Of a DNA stretch of 64,000 nt, positions 1 to 9,638 are shown piece by piece; the first letter of the stretch is position 1, and each line of letters opens with the position of its first letter. The position numbers and the translations under genes are program-made. The notes beneath the pieces are model-generated. The model worked only from the letters and a program-made list of their open reading frames with translations. It did not search any database and was not told where the DNA came from. The stretch comes from Vreelandella zhuhanensis (GTDB lineage Bacteria > Pseudomonadota > Gammaproteobacteria > Pseudomonadales > Halomonadaceae), in the NCBI RefSeq assembly GCF_009793355.1, contig NZ_WTKP01000001.1:248001-312000 (forward strand), given 5' to 3'.

Positions 1-290
1 AGCACAACTTTTATCAATGCAATAATAAACTTGGCCTACAAGATTCACCCAGATTTTGCAACTTGCAAGAACCATAGTATAGGAACCCAAGACGCTATAC
101 GACTAGTTCGGTCTACAATACTGATCCTTCAAGCCAATTAAAACCCTGCGCAGGGCGTTGGCAACTGCTTACTTTTAAGTAAACAGAATTTATGGCTCGA
201 ATTTTCGCTTCAATGCATACTTTCTCATTAGCAATACTAAAATTTTTTACCCACTAAATACTTAAGTCTTTTTAGCGTCTAACGTTCAAA
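1..290. other. AT-rich noncoding DNA downstream of ftsQ
   Basis: No supportable gene is visible. The stretch is clearly richer in A and T than the genes beside it. It holds a perfect 12-base palindrome, CCCTGCGCAGGG, at 144-155, and an inverted repeat TTACTT-TT-AAGTAA at 169-182. In most relatives ftsA begins within a few bases of the ftsQ stop; here at least 290 bases separate ftsQ from whatever follows. The stretch could carry a promoter for ftsA/ftsZ or mark an insertion or rearrangement. The window edge prevents a decision. Confidence 0.6.
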
Positions 291-1031
291 TTATCGATCG
301 TTAGACACAGCCTCCTCTGAGGCAGCAATGGAATCAAACTCGCTTTCTCCGTGCCAAGCGACAGCCACCCCGTTAGGATAGCGCAAGTCTATGTAGCGTA
401 TCTGGGTAGCCTGACGATGCAGTTCACGCTCCCAGGAAGCCGACAAACGTGCCAGACGCACCTCATGTTGACGACGCCCCAACATTACCCAAACGCGATC
501 ATCCATTTGTAAGCGCCACGCGCCACGCGGCTCAAGCCTAAGCTGCGTCAACTTCAATGCCAAAGACTCAAGCCTAGGAACAAGTCGTTGATAATAAACC
601 AACACTTCTTTTCCGCTGCCCGCCGGCCCCGCTAGGTCGGGCAGTTCGGATGGCGCTGTCAAGGGCGCAAACGCAAAGGACTCACCCTCTGGATTGAGTA
701 GAAAGTCATCGTTCCAGCGTGCCACCGGCTGTTGTTCCACCAGCTCGAATGCCAAGGCATCAGGCCACTCTCGCGACAACCTGACTTCTTGCAGCCAGCC
801 TATCTCAAGCGCTTGCTCGCGCAGTTCCCCCAAGTCTACCGACAACCAGGTCGACCCTTGCACCAAGGGGGCAAGCTGGGTTCGCAGATAATCTGCGCTG
901 ACATGCTCCCATTCACCGTGAATGGACACTCGCTCGATCGGGCGATCCAGCCATAGCCACAGCGCCCTGCCGCCAGCCCCTAGCAGCAGACCCAGTAATA
1001 ACACGCCCCACCAGGCATTACGCCGTGTCAT
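291..1031 (-). CDS. ftsQ: Cell division protein FtsQ
   Basis: Bitopic inner-membrane divisome protein that links FtsL/FtsB to the rest of the septal machinery. A short basic cytoplasmic tail is followed by one hydrophobic segment (about residues 8-26 from the chosen start). A periplasmic POTRA-type domain beginning near IERVSIHGEW and a beta domain come next, as in the family. I place the start at the ATG whose first bases form an ATGA overlap with the ddl stop (1028-1031). A longer reading from 1070 would add 13 residues. It is the last gene of the dcw run in this window. Unusually, ftsA does not follow within the next 290 bases. Confidence 0.93.
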   Translation of the reverse strand: MTRRNAWWGVLLLGLLLGAGGRALWLWLDRPIERVSIHGEWEHVSADYLRTQLAPLVQGSTWLSVDLGELREQALEIGWLQEVRLSREWPDALAFELVEQQPVARWNDDFLLNPEGESFAFAPLTAPSELPDLAGPAGSGKEVLVYYQRLVPRLESLALKLTQLRLEPRGAWRLQMDDRVWVMLGRRQHEVRLARLSASWERELHRQATQIRYIDLRYPNGVAVAWHGESEFDSIAASEEAVSNDR

Positions 1032-1972
1032 TGTCCGCCCTGCTTCCCGGCTGTCTCGAGTATCCGACAAACCAAGGCATCAAAGTCGATACCGGCGTGC
1101 GCGGCTGCCTGAGGCACCAGGCTGTGGTCGGTCATACCCGGCACGGTATTAACTTCCAGCAACCAGAAGCGCCCCTGAGCATCGCGCATGACATCCACAC
1201 GCCCCCATCCTTCCCCGCCAGTAGCGGCATACGCCTCCTGGCAGAGTCTCGCAAGCGCGGCTTCATCGGCTTCATTCAACCCGCAGGGTATGTGGTAACG
1301 GGTGGTATTGGAAACGTACTTGGCCTCGTAATCATAGAAGCCGCCAGGTACCTCGACTCGAATCGCCGGCAGCGCTTGATCACCCAGCAGAGCCACTGTG
1401 TACTCCTCTCCCTGGATGAAGCGCTCGGCCATCACTCGAGCATCGAAACGAGCCGCATCCTGATAAGCGGCTTCCAAGGCAGCCTGGCTTTTCACGATAC
1501 TGATTCCCAAGGTGGAACCTTCGTGTACCGGTTTGACGATCAAGGGCAAGCCCAGCATCTCTACCACTTGGCTCCAATCCGAGTCGGGCTGCAGCATGAT
1601 GCTTTCCGGAGTAGGCAGGCCGAGTGCTTGCCAAATCTGCTTGGTGCGTTGCTTGTCCATCCCCAGCGCGGAGGCCAGCACACCGCTTCCAGTGTAGGGA
1701 ATGCCGAGTAATTCCAACGCTCCCTGAAGGGTGCCGTCTTCACCGCCACGGCCATGCAAGGCAATGAAAACCCGTGAAGGCGACAGGGTTTCCAGCCCTC
1801 CCAGGCCGCCTTCAACCGGGTCGTAGCCAAAGGCTGAAACCCCTGATCGACGAAGCGCTTCCAGCACTGCGGCACCACTTTTAAGCGACACCTCGCGTTC
1901 GGCGGAGCGACCGCCGTAAATCACCATGACGTCGCCCCAGCCTGAATCCTGAGAACGCGATAATTTGCTCAC
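1028..1972 (-). CDS. ddl: D-alanine--D-alanine ligase (DdlB type)
   Basis: ATP-grasp ligase joining two D-alanines to make the dipeptide that MurF adds to the peptidoglycan precursor; cytoplasmic. At 314 residues it has the usual DdlB length. Visible family motifs are the N-terminal [15 protein letters not shown] segment, [12 protein letters not shown], the [10 protein letters not shown] loop and the C-terminal [17 protein letters not shown] metal-binding segment. It sits between murC and ftsQ, with 4-base overlaps on both sides (1028-1031 and 1969-1972), which implies translational coupling. This position in the dcw cluster favours ddlB over the unlinked ddlA. Confidence 0.96.
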   Translation of the reverse strand: MSKLSRSQDSGWGDVMVIYGGRSAEREVSLKSGAAVLEALRRSGVSAFGYDPVEGGLGGLETLSPSRVFIALHGRGGEDGTLQGALELLGIPYTGSGVLASALGMDKQRTKQIWQALGLPTPESIMLQPDSDWSQVVEMLGLPLIVKPVHEGSTLGISIVKSQAALEAAYQDAARFDARVMAERFIQGEEYTVALLGDQALPAIRVEVPGGFYDYEAKYVSNTTRYHIPCGLNEADEAALARLCQEAYAATGGEGWGRVDVMRDAQGRFWLLEVNTVPGMTDHSLVPQAAAHAGIDFDALVCRILETAGKQGGQ

Positions 1973-3444
1973 AGAACCACCTCCTCCATCATTAGTTTCG
2001 CTTGCGCCAAGCGCTGGGCAATACCTCCTACATCCCCCGCGCCTTGAGTGATAAGAATGTCTCCCGGGCGCAAGATCCGCGCCAATAACGGGGGTAATTC
2101 GTTTTTATGTTCCACAAACAAGGGATCCACCTCGCCACGCTGACGAATCGAGCCTGCCAGGGTACGTCCCTCGGCGCCGGGAATCATCGCCTCTCCAGCA
2201 CTGTATACGTCCAGCAGTACCAAGGTATCCACGCCCGACAACACACGCACGAAATCTTCGTAGAGATCTCGGGTCCGGCTGTAACGATGAGGCTGGTACA
2301 GCATGACCAGGCGACGCTCCGGCCAGCCGGCGCGCACCGCCTGGATAATCATGTCCACTTCACGGGGGTGGTGTCCGTAGTCGTCCACCAGCATGACCTC
2401 GCCCTCGACACCCGGCAGGGAGAAGTTTCCATGCACCTGAAAGCGCCGGCCGACACCGGCAAAGCCTACCAATCCCCGCAGGATCGCAACGTCGTTCACG
2501 CCGGCATCGGTAGCCACGACAATCGCTGCCATGGCATTCAAGGCGTTATGGCGTCCCGGCATCGCCAAATGCACGTCAAGAGATGCAGCCCCCCCCGGCC
2601 GCAGGGCGGTAAATTGCACCTCGCCACCGGCCTGGCGGAAATCAACGATGCGATAATCGGCATCCTCGTCAAAGCCATAGGTAACAAACTGGCGCTTGAC
2701 CTGATCACGAAGACCGCGCACATGGGGGTCATCGATGCATAGCACCGCCAGGCCATAGAAAGGCAGGTTATGCAGAAACTCGATGAAGGTGCTTTTCAAG
2801 CGCTCGAAATCACCGCCGTAGGTCGCCATGTGATCGGCATCGATGTTGGTGACGATCGACATCATGGGCTGCAGATGCAGAAAGGAGGCATCCGATTCAT
2901 CGGCTTCCGCCACCAGGTAATCGCCTTCTCCCAAGCGCGCATTGGTCCCGGCACTGGTCAATTTGCCACCGATCACGAAGGTCGGGTCCAATCCACCTTC
3001 CGCCAACAAGGTGGCCGTCAGACTAGTCGTGGTGGTCTTTCCATGAGTTCCCGCCACAGCGATACCATGGCGAAAACGCATCAGTTCGGCCAGCATTTCG
3101 GCGCGGCGCACTACCGGCACTCGGTGTTCATTGGCCCAACGTATTTCCGGATTGCTCTCATCGATCGCGCTCGACACCACCACCACATCGGCACCGCTGA
3201 CATGGGTTTCCGCATGCCCGATCATCACGCGAACCGCGCAGTCACGCAGGCGCTGCAATACCGCCGACTCCTTGAGGTCGCTGCCGCTGACGGCATACCC
3301 CTGGTTGGCAAGAACTTCGGCGATACCGCACATGCCCGCCCCGCCGATACCCACGAAATGAATGCGGTGGATACGGCGCATTCCCGGCCCTTGGGGTGTG
3401 GCGGGAATCGGCCGGGAAAGGGGCTGAATCGAAGAATCGGTCAC
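1969..3444 (-). CDS. murC: UDP-N-acetylmuramate--L-alanine ligase MurC
   Basis: First Mur ligase: adds L-alanine to UDP-MurNAc using ATP, in the cytoplasm. The N-terminal Rossmann-like [17 protein letters not shown] binds the UDP substrate, and the P-loop GTHGKTTT lies near residues 132-139. The central and C-terminal Mur ligase domains are complete, including YQPHRYSRT and ITQGAGDVG. The 491-residue length matches the family. The start overlaps the end of murG by four bases and the stop overlaps ddl by four, so it is embedded in the operon. The first 20 or so residues before MRRIHRIHF are variable, but the overlap supports this start. Confidence 0.97.
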   Translation of the reverse strand: MTDSSIQPLSRPIPATPQGPGMRRIHRIHFVGIGGAGMCGIAEVLANQGYAVSGSDLKESAVLQRLRDCAVRVMIGHAETHVSGADVVVVSSAIDESNPEIRWANEHRVPVVRRAEMLAELMRFRHGIAVAGTHGKTTTTSLTATLLAEGGLDPTFVIGGKLTSAGTNARLGEGDYLVAEADESDASFLHLQPMMSIVTNIDADHMATYGGDFERLKSTFIEFLHNLPFYGLAVLCIDDPHVRGLRDQVKRQFVTYGFDEDADYRIVDFRQAGGEVQFTALRPGGAASLDVHLAMPGRHNALNAMAAIVVATDAGVNDVAILRGLVGFAGVGRRFQVHGNFSLPGVEGEVMLVDDYGHHPREVDMIIQAVRAGWPERRLVMLYQPHRYSRTRDLYEDFVRVLSGVDTLVLLDVYSAGEAMIPGAEGRTLAGSIRQRGEVDPLFVEHKNELPPLLARILRPGDILITQGAGDVGGIAQRLAQAKLMMEEVVL

Positions 3445-4538
3445 GCGGTGTCTCCTTGAAATGCTAGGGCCATGCAGCCGGTTGCCAGGCGTTGGGTGGC
3501 ATCCAGGCGGGCGGCCTGGCGTGCCTTGGCAGCCATGGTGGCCAGTGTCTCTGGTTTGAGCAGCTGAGTCAGCTGCCTCTTGAGTTCGTCTTCAGAGAGT
3601 GCCGATTGCACCACACAGACGGCGGCACCGGCATTTACCAATACCTGGGCATTGATTCGCTGATGGTCATCCACGGCATAAGGGAACGGTACCAGCAATG
3701 AGGGCTTGGCAGCGGCAGCCAGCTCCGCCACCGTCAAGGCACCGGCACGGCACACCACCAGGTCGGCCCAGGCGTAGGCTTGTGCCATATCATCGATAAA
3801 GGCGCTGACCTTCGCCGGCATCCCATATTTCCGGTAGCGCGCCAAGGTATCCTCGTCCCGGTCACGTCCGGCCTGATGCCATACCTCAGGGCGCTGCTCG
3901 GTGGCAAGCGCGGCCAATGCCTGCGGCAGACGTTCATTTAGCGATACCGCCCCAAGCGACCCCCCGACCACCAGCAGGCGCAAGGGGCGTTTCTGCATCT
4001 CCTCGACCGTACGGGGACTGTTCCCCAATGCGGCGATGTCTTCACGCACCGGGTTACCGACGACCTCTGCACGGTCACCGAATGCGTCAGGAAAAGCCGC
4101 ATAGGTTTGCCGAGCCAGACGTGATAACACGCGATTGGTTAATCCGGCCACGGCATTTTGCTCATGCACCACCAACGGTTTGCGACACAGCCAGGCGGCA
4201 AGCCCCCCGGGGCCGCTGGCGAACCCTCCCATTCCCACCACCAGTTGAGGGTCGAAGTCAGTGATCACTCGGCGCGCTTGCCACACCGCACGGCTGAGAT
4301 TGAGTGGTGCTTTGAGCCAACCACTCAGCCCCTTGCCTCTCAAGCCGCTGATAGCGACATGATGCAAGGGGATACCCGCTTCGGGCACCAGACGGTTTTC
4401 AATCCCTTTTGGACTTCCCAGCCACTGCACTTCAACGCCCTGGGCGCTTAATGAGCGCGCCAGAGAAAGCGCGGGAATCACATGGCCACCGGTTCCCCCC
4501 GCCATGATTAGAATGCGCCGAGCTGATGTCGTAATCAC
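3441..4538 (-). CDS. murG: UDP-GlcNAc:lipid I N-acetylglucosaminyltransferase MurG
   Basis: Peripheral inner-membrane GT28-family enzyme converting lipid I to lipid II. The N-terminal glycine-rich loop [14 protein letters not shown], a second G-loop region ([17 protein letters not shown]) and the nucleotide-sugar site ([16 protein letters not shown], then [24 protein letters not shown]) are all visible. Its 365 residues fit the family. It overlaps ftsW by four bases at its start and murC by four at its stop. It lies next to ftsW, the septal glycosyltransferase that uses lipid II. Confidence 0.97.
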   Translation of the reverse strand: MITTSARRILIMAGGTGGHVIPALSLARSLSAQGVEVQWLGSPKGIENRLVPEAGIPLHHVAISGLRGKGLSGWLKAPLNLSRAVWQARRVITDFDPQLVVGMGGFASGPGGLAAWLCRKPLVVHEQNAVAGLTNRVLSRLARQTYAAFPDAFGDRAEVVGNPVREDIAALGNSPRTVEEMQKRPLRLLVVGGSLGAVSLNERLPQALAALATEQRPEVWHQAGRDRDEDTLARYRKYGMPAKVSAFIDDMAQAYAWADLVVCRAGALTVAELAAAAKPSLLVPFPYAVDDHQRINAQVLVNAGAAVCVVQSALSEDELKRQLTQLLKPETLATMAAKARQAARLDATQRLATGCMALAFQGDTA

Positions 4539-5758
4539 TGTTTGCTCCTTTGAACCGATTGCGACCTGACACCGCTCCGCGACAGCCGAGGCTCATGACG
4601 CGCCTTGTAAGGGGTGGATGCACGCTGGGGTTGACGACGAGTTTCAGCATCGGCGCGCAGCAAAAGTCCCAGCATGATGCCGGTAACCAATAGACTCGAG
4701 CCGCCATAACTCACCAGCGGCAGCGTCAATCCCTTGGTAGGTAATAGGCCTGAGCTCACCGCCATGTTGATGAAAGCCTGAGCGGCAATGATAAAACCGA
4801 TACCGTAACTCATGTAGGAGGCGAACAGGTGGCCGGCCATTTCCGCGCGCCGACCGATCAACATGGCCCGGACAATCAGCAGGGCGAAAAGCAGCACCAC
4901 GCTGATTGCCCCCAGCATACCCAGCTCTTCGGCCACCACGGCGAAAATGAAGTCGGTATGCGCTTCGGGTAGGTAGTGCAATTTCTGTACGCTGTTACCC
5001 AAGCCGGTGCCGGTCACATGGCCACGCCCGAAGGCAATCAGCGCCTGAGTCAATTGATACCCCGTGGCGAATTGATCCGCCCAAGGGTCGAGGAAACTGG
5101 TCCAACGCGCCAAGCGATAGGGCTCATTGGCCACCAGCAGCACTGCGCCTGCAGCCAAAAATCCACCGCTTCCCAATAGTAACGTCAAGGAAGCGCCAGC
5201 CATCATCAACATGCCTATCACGCAAGCGGTAAATACCACCATGCCCCCGAAATCCGGGGCCAGAAACAATAGCCCTATAGGTACGGCGAGCACCGCCAGA
5301 GGGCGCCACAAACTGAAGGCACGATGGCGTAGCTCATAGGCAAATCGCGACATGAACGCGGCCATGTAGATAATCACCCCCACCTTGGCAAACTCGGAGA
5401 CCTGCAAACTGGGTAGTGGGCCGGGCAAGGCAATCCAACGTTTGCTGCCGTTGATCTCCTGACCGATCACCAGGACCAGGAGCAACATGGCGATGCTGAT
5501 GACCAGCAACAAGCTGGCATTCTGTCGCCAGACCTCAAGGGGAACACAGAGCGTGAAAAACAGCGCCCCGATGGCCACTACCAGGAATACTCCATGTTGC
5601 TTGCTGTAGTGATAACTGTCTTCCAACAAGCCGATGGAAGCCGAACTGACCATCACCCAGCCCAGTCCCGCTAACAATATCGCGGCCAAGATCAACCACA
5701 CATCGCACGGAAGTTGGCGGGTTGAAACCGCTTGGCAAAAACGTTTCCAGCGATTCAT
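4535..5758 (-). CDS. ftsW: Septal peptidoglycan glycosyltransferase FtsW
   Basis: SEDS-family polytopic membrane protein that polymerises lipid II at the septum in partnership with FtsI. About ten hydrophobic segments are visible. The conserved AHTDFIFAVVAEELG loop and the C-terminal LPLVSYGGSSLL motif mark the family. An upstream in-frame extension exists, but I choose the ATG at 5758 because it forms an ATGA overlap with the murD stop and begins MNRWKRFC, giving 407 residues, close to family length. The basic C-terminal tail is cytoplasmic. Confidence 0.95.
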   Translation of the reverse strand: MNRWKRFCQAVSTRQLPCDVWLILAAILLAGLGWVMVSSASIGLLEDSYHYSKQHGVFLVVAIGALFFTLCVPLEVWRQNASLLLVISIAMLLLVLVIGQEINGSKRWIALPGPLPSLQVSEFAKVGVIIYMAAFMSRFAYELRHRAFSLWRPLAVLAVPIGLLFLAPDFGGMVVFTACVIGMLMMAGASLTLLLGSGGFLAAGAVLLVANEPYRLARWTSFLDPWADQFATGYQLTQALIAFGRGHVTGTGLGNSVQKLHYLPEAHTDFIFAVVAEELGMLGAISVVLLFALLIVRAMLIGRRAEMAGHLFASYMSYGIGFIIAAQAFINMAVSSGLLPTKGLTLPLVSYGGSSLLVTGIMLGLLLRADAETRRQPQRASTPYKARHEPRLSRSGVRSQSVQRSKQ

Positions 5759-7146
5759 GTCGCCTCCTGCTGGCTGGCCTGGGTCGCCAACCTGGACACC
5801 TCGCCGCGAAAGATATCGCCACGTTCCTGATAGTTGGCAAATTGATCGAGACTCGCACAGGCCGGAGACAGCAACACACAATCTCCTGGCTCAGCGACGG
5901 CATGGGCAGCTTGAATGGCCTGGTGCATCTGGTCCATTTTTTGAACAACGACACTGTCTTTCAAGGCCGCGCAGAGATGTTCTGCATCAGTCCCGAACAC
6001 CAGCACCAAGCGAGCACAGCGGGACAAGGGGCCGGCAAGCGGCGTGAAATCCGCCCCCTTGCCCACGCCTCCCGCCAGGAGAATCAACCGCCCGGAAAGA
6101 GTACCGCCGATCCCTTCGATGGCTGCCAGGGTAGCGCCCACATTCGTGCCCTTGGAGTCATTGATCCAAGTGACGCCGTTGATCTCACCCACCACCTCGG
6201 TACGATGAGCAAGCCCCTTGAAGCGCTTCAACACCTCGAGCATGGCATTGCGCTTGAACCCCAGGGCCTGACCCATCGCCAGAGAAGCCAAGGCATTGGC
6301 CTGATTATGGCGTCCCGGCATTTTCAACTCGGCTATCGACAACCAAGGCGTGGCGCCTTGCATCAACCAAGGCTCGCCTGCCTGGTCGGCGATACCCCAT
6401 TGATTCCCCTCGGGGGGGTTCAGGGTAAAACGCGCCTGTGAAACAACCGGGCGAGACGGCCAAGTATAAGCATCATCGGCATTGACCACCCCATGTTGGG
6501 CACCGTTAAAAATGCGTTGCTTGGTGGCCTGATATGCCTGCATATCCCCATGGCGGTCGAGATGATCTTCACTCAGGTTGAGAAAGGCCGCGCTTGCCGC
6601 GCCCAGATGCGGCGTGGTTTCCAATTGAAAGCTGGAGAGTTCCAGAATATACAGCGGTGCCTCGGGCTCATCGGCGAGCAGATCGAGTGCCGGCGTGCCC
6701 AGGTTTCCGCCCACGGCAGCCTTTATGCCGGATTCCACCGCCATTTCTCCCAATAGGGTGGTCACCGTGGACTTGGCATTGGATCCGGTAATCGCCGCAA
6801 TCGGCGCCTTGGCAGCGCGTACGAACAGCGCGATTTCACCCACCAGACGCGGCTCCCCGGTAACGGGATTGATTTGCTCCGTCAACATTTCCAGCCCCGG
6901 TGCCATGGGGTCAATGCCGGGGCTGAGCACCACTTCTTCCACTTCGGAAAGATCCAGTTCAGAGAGCGCGCCGCAATGCACCTTCACGCCGGGATGAGCG
7001 GCATGAAAATCGTCAATGCCCGGCGGAGTGGCCCGCGTATCCGCCACCATGAAAGCGACCTGGCAACGTTCGAGATGGCGACAGATCGCCCGTCCGGAAA
7101 TGCCAAGCCCGACCACCAGTGTCAAACCCTTGGGTACCTTGACCAT
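5755..7146 (-). CDS. murD: UDP-MurNAc-L-Ala--D-glutamate ligase MurD
   Basis: Adds D-glutamate to UDP-MurNAc-L-Ala; cytoplasmic ATP-dependent Mur ligase. The N-terminal VVGLGISGRAICRHL is the UDP-binding Rossmann motif, and the P-loop reads GSNAKST. ELSSFQLET, SEDHLDRH and the C-terminal LLSPACASLDQFANYQERG are typical MurD segments. I choose the ATG at 7146 because AAGGAA sits at good spacing before it, giving 463 residues. A TTG at 7191 overlapping the mraY stop would add 15 residues and cannot be excluded. The gene is followed by ftsW with a 4-base overlap. Confidence 0.95.
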   Translation of the reverse strand: MVKVPKGLTLVVGLGISGRAICRHLERCQVAFMVADTRATPPGIDDFHAAHPGVKVHCGALSELDLSEVEEVVLSPGIDPMAPGLEMLTEQINPVTGEPRLVGEIALFVRAAKAPIAAITGSNAKSTVTTLLGEMAVESGIKAAVGGNLGTPALDLLADEPEAPLYILELSSFQLETTPHLGAASAAFLNLSEDHLDRHGDMQAYQATKQRIFNGAQHGVVNADDAYTWPSRPVVSQARFTLNPPEGNQWGIADQAGEPWLMQGATPWLSIAELKMPGRHNQANALASLAMGQALGFKRNAMLEVLKRFKGLAHRTEVVGEINGVTWINDSKGTNVGATLAAIEGIGGTLSGRLILLAGGVGKGADFTPLAGPLSRCARLVLVFGTDAEHLCAALKDSVVVQKMDQMHQAIQAAHAVAEPGDCVLLSPACASLDQFANYQERGDIFRGEVSRLATQASQQEAT

Positions 7147-7187
7147 CGAAGGTTCCTTGTCACCTTGAACGGCGCCCGACAGGCGGT

Positions 7188-8270
7188 TCAACGAAGCTTG
7201 AGTGTCGCCAGGCCCAACAGCACCAGTACCACGGTGATGATCCAGAAACGCACGATCACGCGAGGCTCGGGCCAGCCCTTGAGTTCATAATGGTGATGTA
7301 GCGGGGCCATGCGGAAAATGCGTCGCCCGGTGAGTTTGTAAGAGCCCACCTGCAGTATCACCGACAACGTTTCCACAACGAAAATGCCACCCATGATGAA
7401 CAGCACGATTTCCTGACGCACGATCACCGCCACGACACCTAGCGCCGCCCCCAGCGCCAAAGCACCTACGTCACCCATGAACACCTGAGCGGGATAGGTA
7501 TTGAACCAGAGAAACCCCAGCCCGGCCCCGGCGATCGTGCCGCAGAATACCGCCAGTTCGCCGGCACCGGGAATAAACGGCATGTGCAGGTAGTCGGCAA
7601 AGACGCTATTACCGCTGACATAGGCGAATACCGACAGTCCCATGGCCACCAGTACCGTCGGCATGATTGCCAGGCCGTCAAGGCCGTCGGTCAAGTTGAC
7701 CGCATTGGAACTGCCCACGATCACGAAATAGGTCAGAACGATATAAAACAGCCCCAGGGGTAGCACGAAGTCCTTGAACAGCGGCAGGATCAGGCTGGTT
7801 TCCACCGGACTTGCCGCTGTAAAGTACAGCAGTCCCGCAGCGCCCAACCCCACGACAGACTGCCACAGATACTTCCAGCGGGCCGGCAAGCCGCGGGGAT
7901 TCTTCTCCACCACCTTGCGATAATCATCGACCCAGCCAATTGCGCCAAAGCCGAGCGTGACGCCCAGCACGATCCATACATAGTGATTGCTCAAGTCGCC
8001 CCATATCAGCGTACTGAAGGCAATCGCCAACAAGATCATGACGCCGCCCATCGTCGGCGTTCCCGCCTTGGATAGGTGCGATTGCGGACCATCGTCGCGA
8101 ACGGCTTGGCCGATCTGCCCCTCGACCAGGCGCCGAATCACCCAGGGCCCTAGCCACAAGCAAATCAACAAGGAGGTCAAGGCACCCAGAATGACGCGCA
8201 AAGTAAGATAATTGAATACCTGAAACGCACTTTGAAAATGCGCTAGAAAATTCGCCAAATAAAGTAACAT
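7188..8270 (-). CDS. mraY: Phospho-MurNAc-pentapeptide transferase MraY
   Basis: Integral membrane enzyme that transfers phospho-MurNAc-pentapeptide from UDP to undecaprenyl phosphate, forming lipid I. It has 360 residues and about ten membrane segments. Family motifs seen are [13 protein letters not shown] near the N-terminus, [21 protein letters not shown] and the C-terminal [17 protein letters not shown]. It lies between murF (10-base gap) and murD, as in most gammaproteobacterial dcw clusters. Confidence 0.97.
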   Translation of the reverse strand: MLLYLANFLAHFQSAFQVFNYLTLRVILGALTSLLICLWLGPWVIRRLVEGQIGQAVRDDGPQSHLSKAGTPTMGGVMILLAIAFSTLIWGDLSNHYVWIVLGVTLGFGAIGWVDDYRKVVEKNPRGLPARWKYLWQSVVGLGAAGLLYFTAASPVETSLILPLFKDFVLPLGLFYIVLTYFVIVGSSNAVNLTDGLDGLAIMPTVLVAMGLSVFAYVSGNSVFADYLHMPFIPGAGELAVFCGTIAGAGLGFLWFNTYPAQVFMGDVGALALGAALGVVAVIVRQEIVLFIMGGIFVVETLSVILQVGSYKLTGRRIFRMAPLHHHYELKGWPEPRVIVRFWIITVVLVLLGLATLKLR

Positions 8271-8279
8271 GAACGGCGT

Positions 8280-9638
8280 TTACCTTGGTTTATCCGAACG
8301 TAATGCAGCAACGACAGTGTCCATTGCCGCACTACGCGATCCCTTTACCAGAAGACTGGCTCCGGGCGGCAGAGTATTAATGACATGGCGCACCAGCGCC
8401 GCATGATCGGTGAAATGTTGCCCTCCTGCGCCGAATGCCCGGCTAGCCGCCTGTGCTGGCTCACCGAAGGTCAACAGGACCTCGATTCCCAGCGCACGGG
8501 CCTGATCACCGACCTCGATGTGCAGACGTTCAGCCTCGCTTCCCAGCTCACCCATGGCGCCGAAGGCACACCAATGCGGGCGGGGCAGGCTTGCCAGCGT
8601 TTCCAGAGCGGCTTGCATCGCGCCGGGATTGGCATTGTAACTGTCATCCAGAATGCATGCACCGTGCGGCCCGTCTACCGCACACAGCCTGCCCGGCAAG
8701 GCGCTCACCTGACTCAAGCGGGAAATCACCTGAGAGGGCTCGACCCCCAAGGCCAGCGCAGCCGCCGAAGCGGCCAGTGCATTACTCACATTATGCTTGC
8801 CCAATAAAGGCAATGACACCCGACCAAGCTCGCACCCCGCCGCCGCCAGCGTGAAAGCATAGCGTCCCACGGCATCACAGGAAAGCGCCCGAGCGTGAAC
8901 CCGGGCACGCTCATCCAGACCGAAACTCCATACCTGGCGAGGCGCGGCAAGCGCCGCCCAGAAGTGGTAATAGACATCATCCAGATTGAGCACCGCCACT
9001 CCATCCGCCGAGAGACCTGTGAGTATCTCGCCTTTGGCCTGGGCGATATTCCCCATCCCGCCAAACTCGCCTATATGGGCGCCGGTAACATTGGTGATAA
9101 CTGCCACCTGCGGCTTGGCCATGGCAGTCGTCCAGGCGATTTCCCCCAAGTGATTGGCGCCCAGCTCGACTACCGCCGATTGATGACACTCATCAAGCTC
9201 CAGCAGGGTCAGTGGCGCGCCGATAGCATTATTGAGATTACCCTGGGTGGCCAGGGTCGTTTCGCGGCCGCCCAGCAGTACCGCAAGAATTTCCTTGACC
9301 GTGGTCTTGCCGCTATTGCCGGTCACCGCCACCAGCGAATTGCCCCAGCACTCGCGCCGGTAACGTCCCAATAGCCCCAGCGCCAGCTGCGTATCGCTAC
9401 ACTGAATTTGTGGCAATATGTCTGCGACCGGCCTTGCCACCAGGGCGGCGGCGGCACCCTGCTCGCGCGCTTGAGCAATGAAATCATGAGCATCAAACCG
9501 CTCGCCTTTCAGCGCCACGAACAAGCACCCAGGAACCACCCGGCGGGTGTCGGTGACGATAGCGGTAAATGCCAGATCCTCCGCTGGCGGTGGTATAGCC
9601 AGCGCTTGAGCCACCTCTGCAAGCGTCCACGATCTCAT
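8280..9638 (-). CDS. murF: UDP-MurNAc-tripeptide--D-Ala-D-Ala ligase MurF
   Basis: Last cytoplasmic Mur ligase: adds D-Ala-D-Ala, the product of Ddl. The 452-residue protein starts MRSWTLAEVAQAL, with a MurF-type N-terminal domain containing TDTRRVVPGCLFVALKGERFDAHDF. The P-loop is VTGNSGKTTVKE, followed by the ELGANHLGEI and DDSYNANPGAM motifs. The start overlaps the murE stop by four bases. Confidence 0.97.
   Translation of the reverse strand: MRSWTLAEVAQALAIPPPAEDLAFTAIVTDTRRVVPGCLFVALKGERFDAHDFIAQAREQGAAAALVARPVADILPQIQCSDTQLALGLLGRYRRECWGNSLVAVTGNSGKTTVKEILAVLLGGRETTLATQGNLNNAIGAPLTLLELDECHQSAVVELGANHLGEIAWTTAMAKPQVAVITNVTGAHIGEFGGMGNIAQAKGEILTGLSADGVAVLNLDDVYYHFWAALAAPRQVWSFGLDERARVHARALSCDAVGRYAFTLAAAGCELGRVSLPLLGKHNVSNALAASAAALALGVEPSQVISRLSQVSALPGRLCAVDGPHGACILDDSYNANPGAMQAALETLASLPRPHWCAFGAMGELGSEAERLHIEVGDQARALGIEVLLTFGEPAQAASRAFGAGGQHFTDHAALVRHVINTLPPGASLLVKGSRSAAMDTVVAALRSDKPR

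Noticed and set aside
6720..6790. MurD P-loop reads GSNAKST instead of a G-K-S/T with preceding Gly
   Set aside because: My recollection is that Pseudomonas MurD has the same Ala variant, so I do not treat it as unusual.
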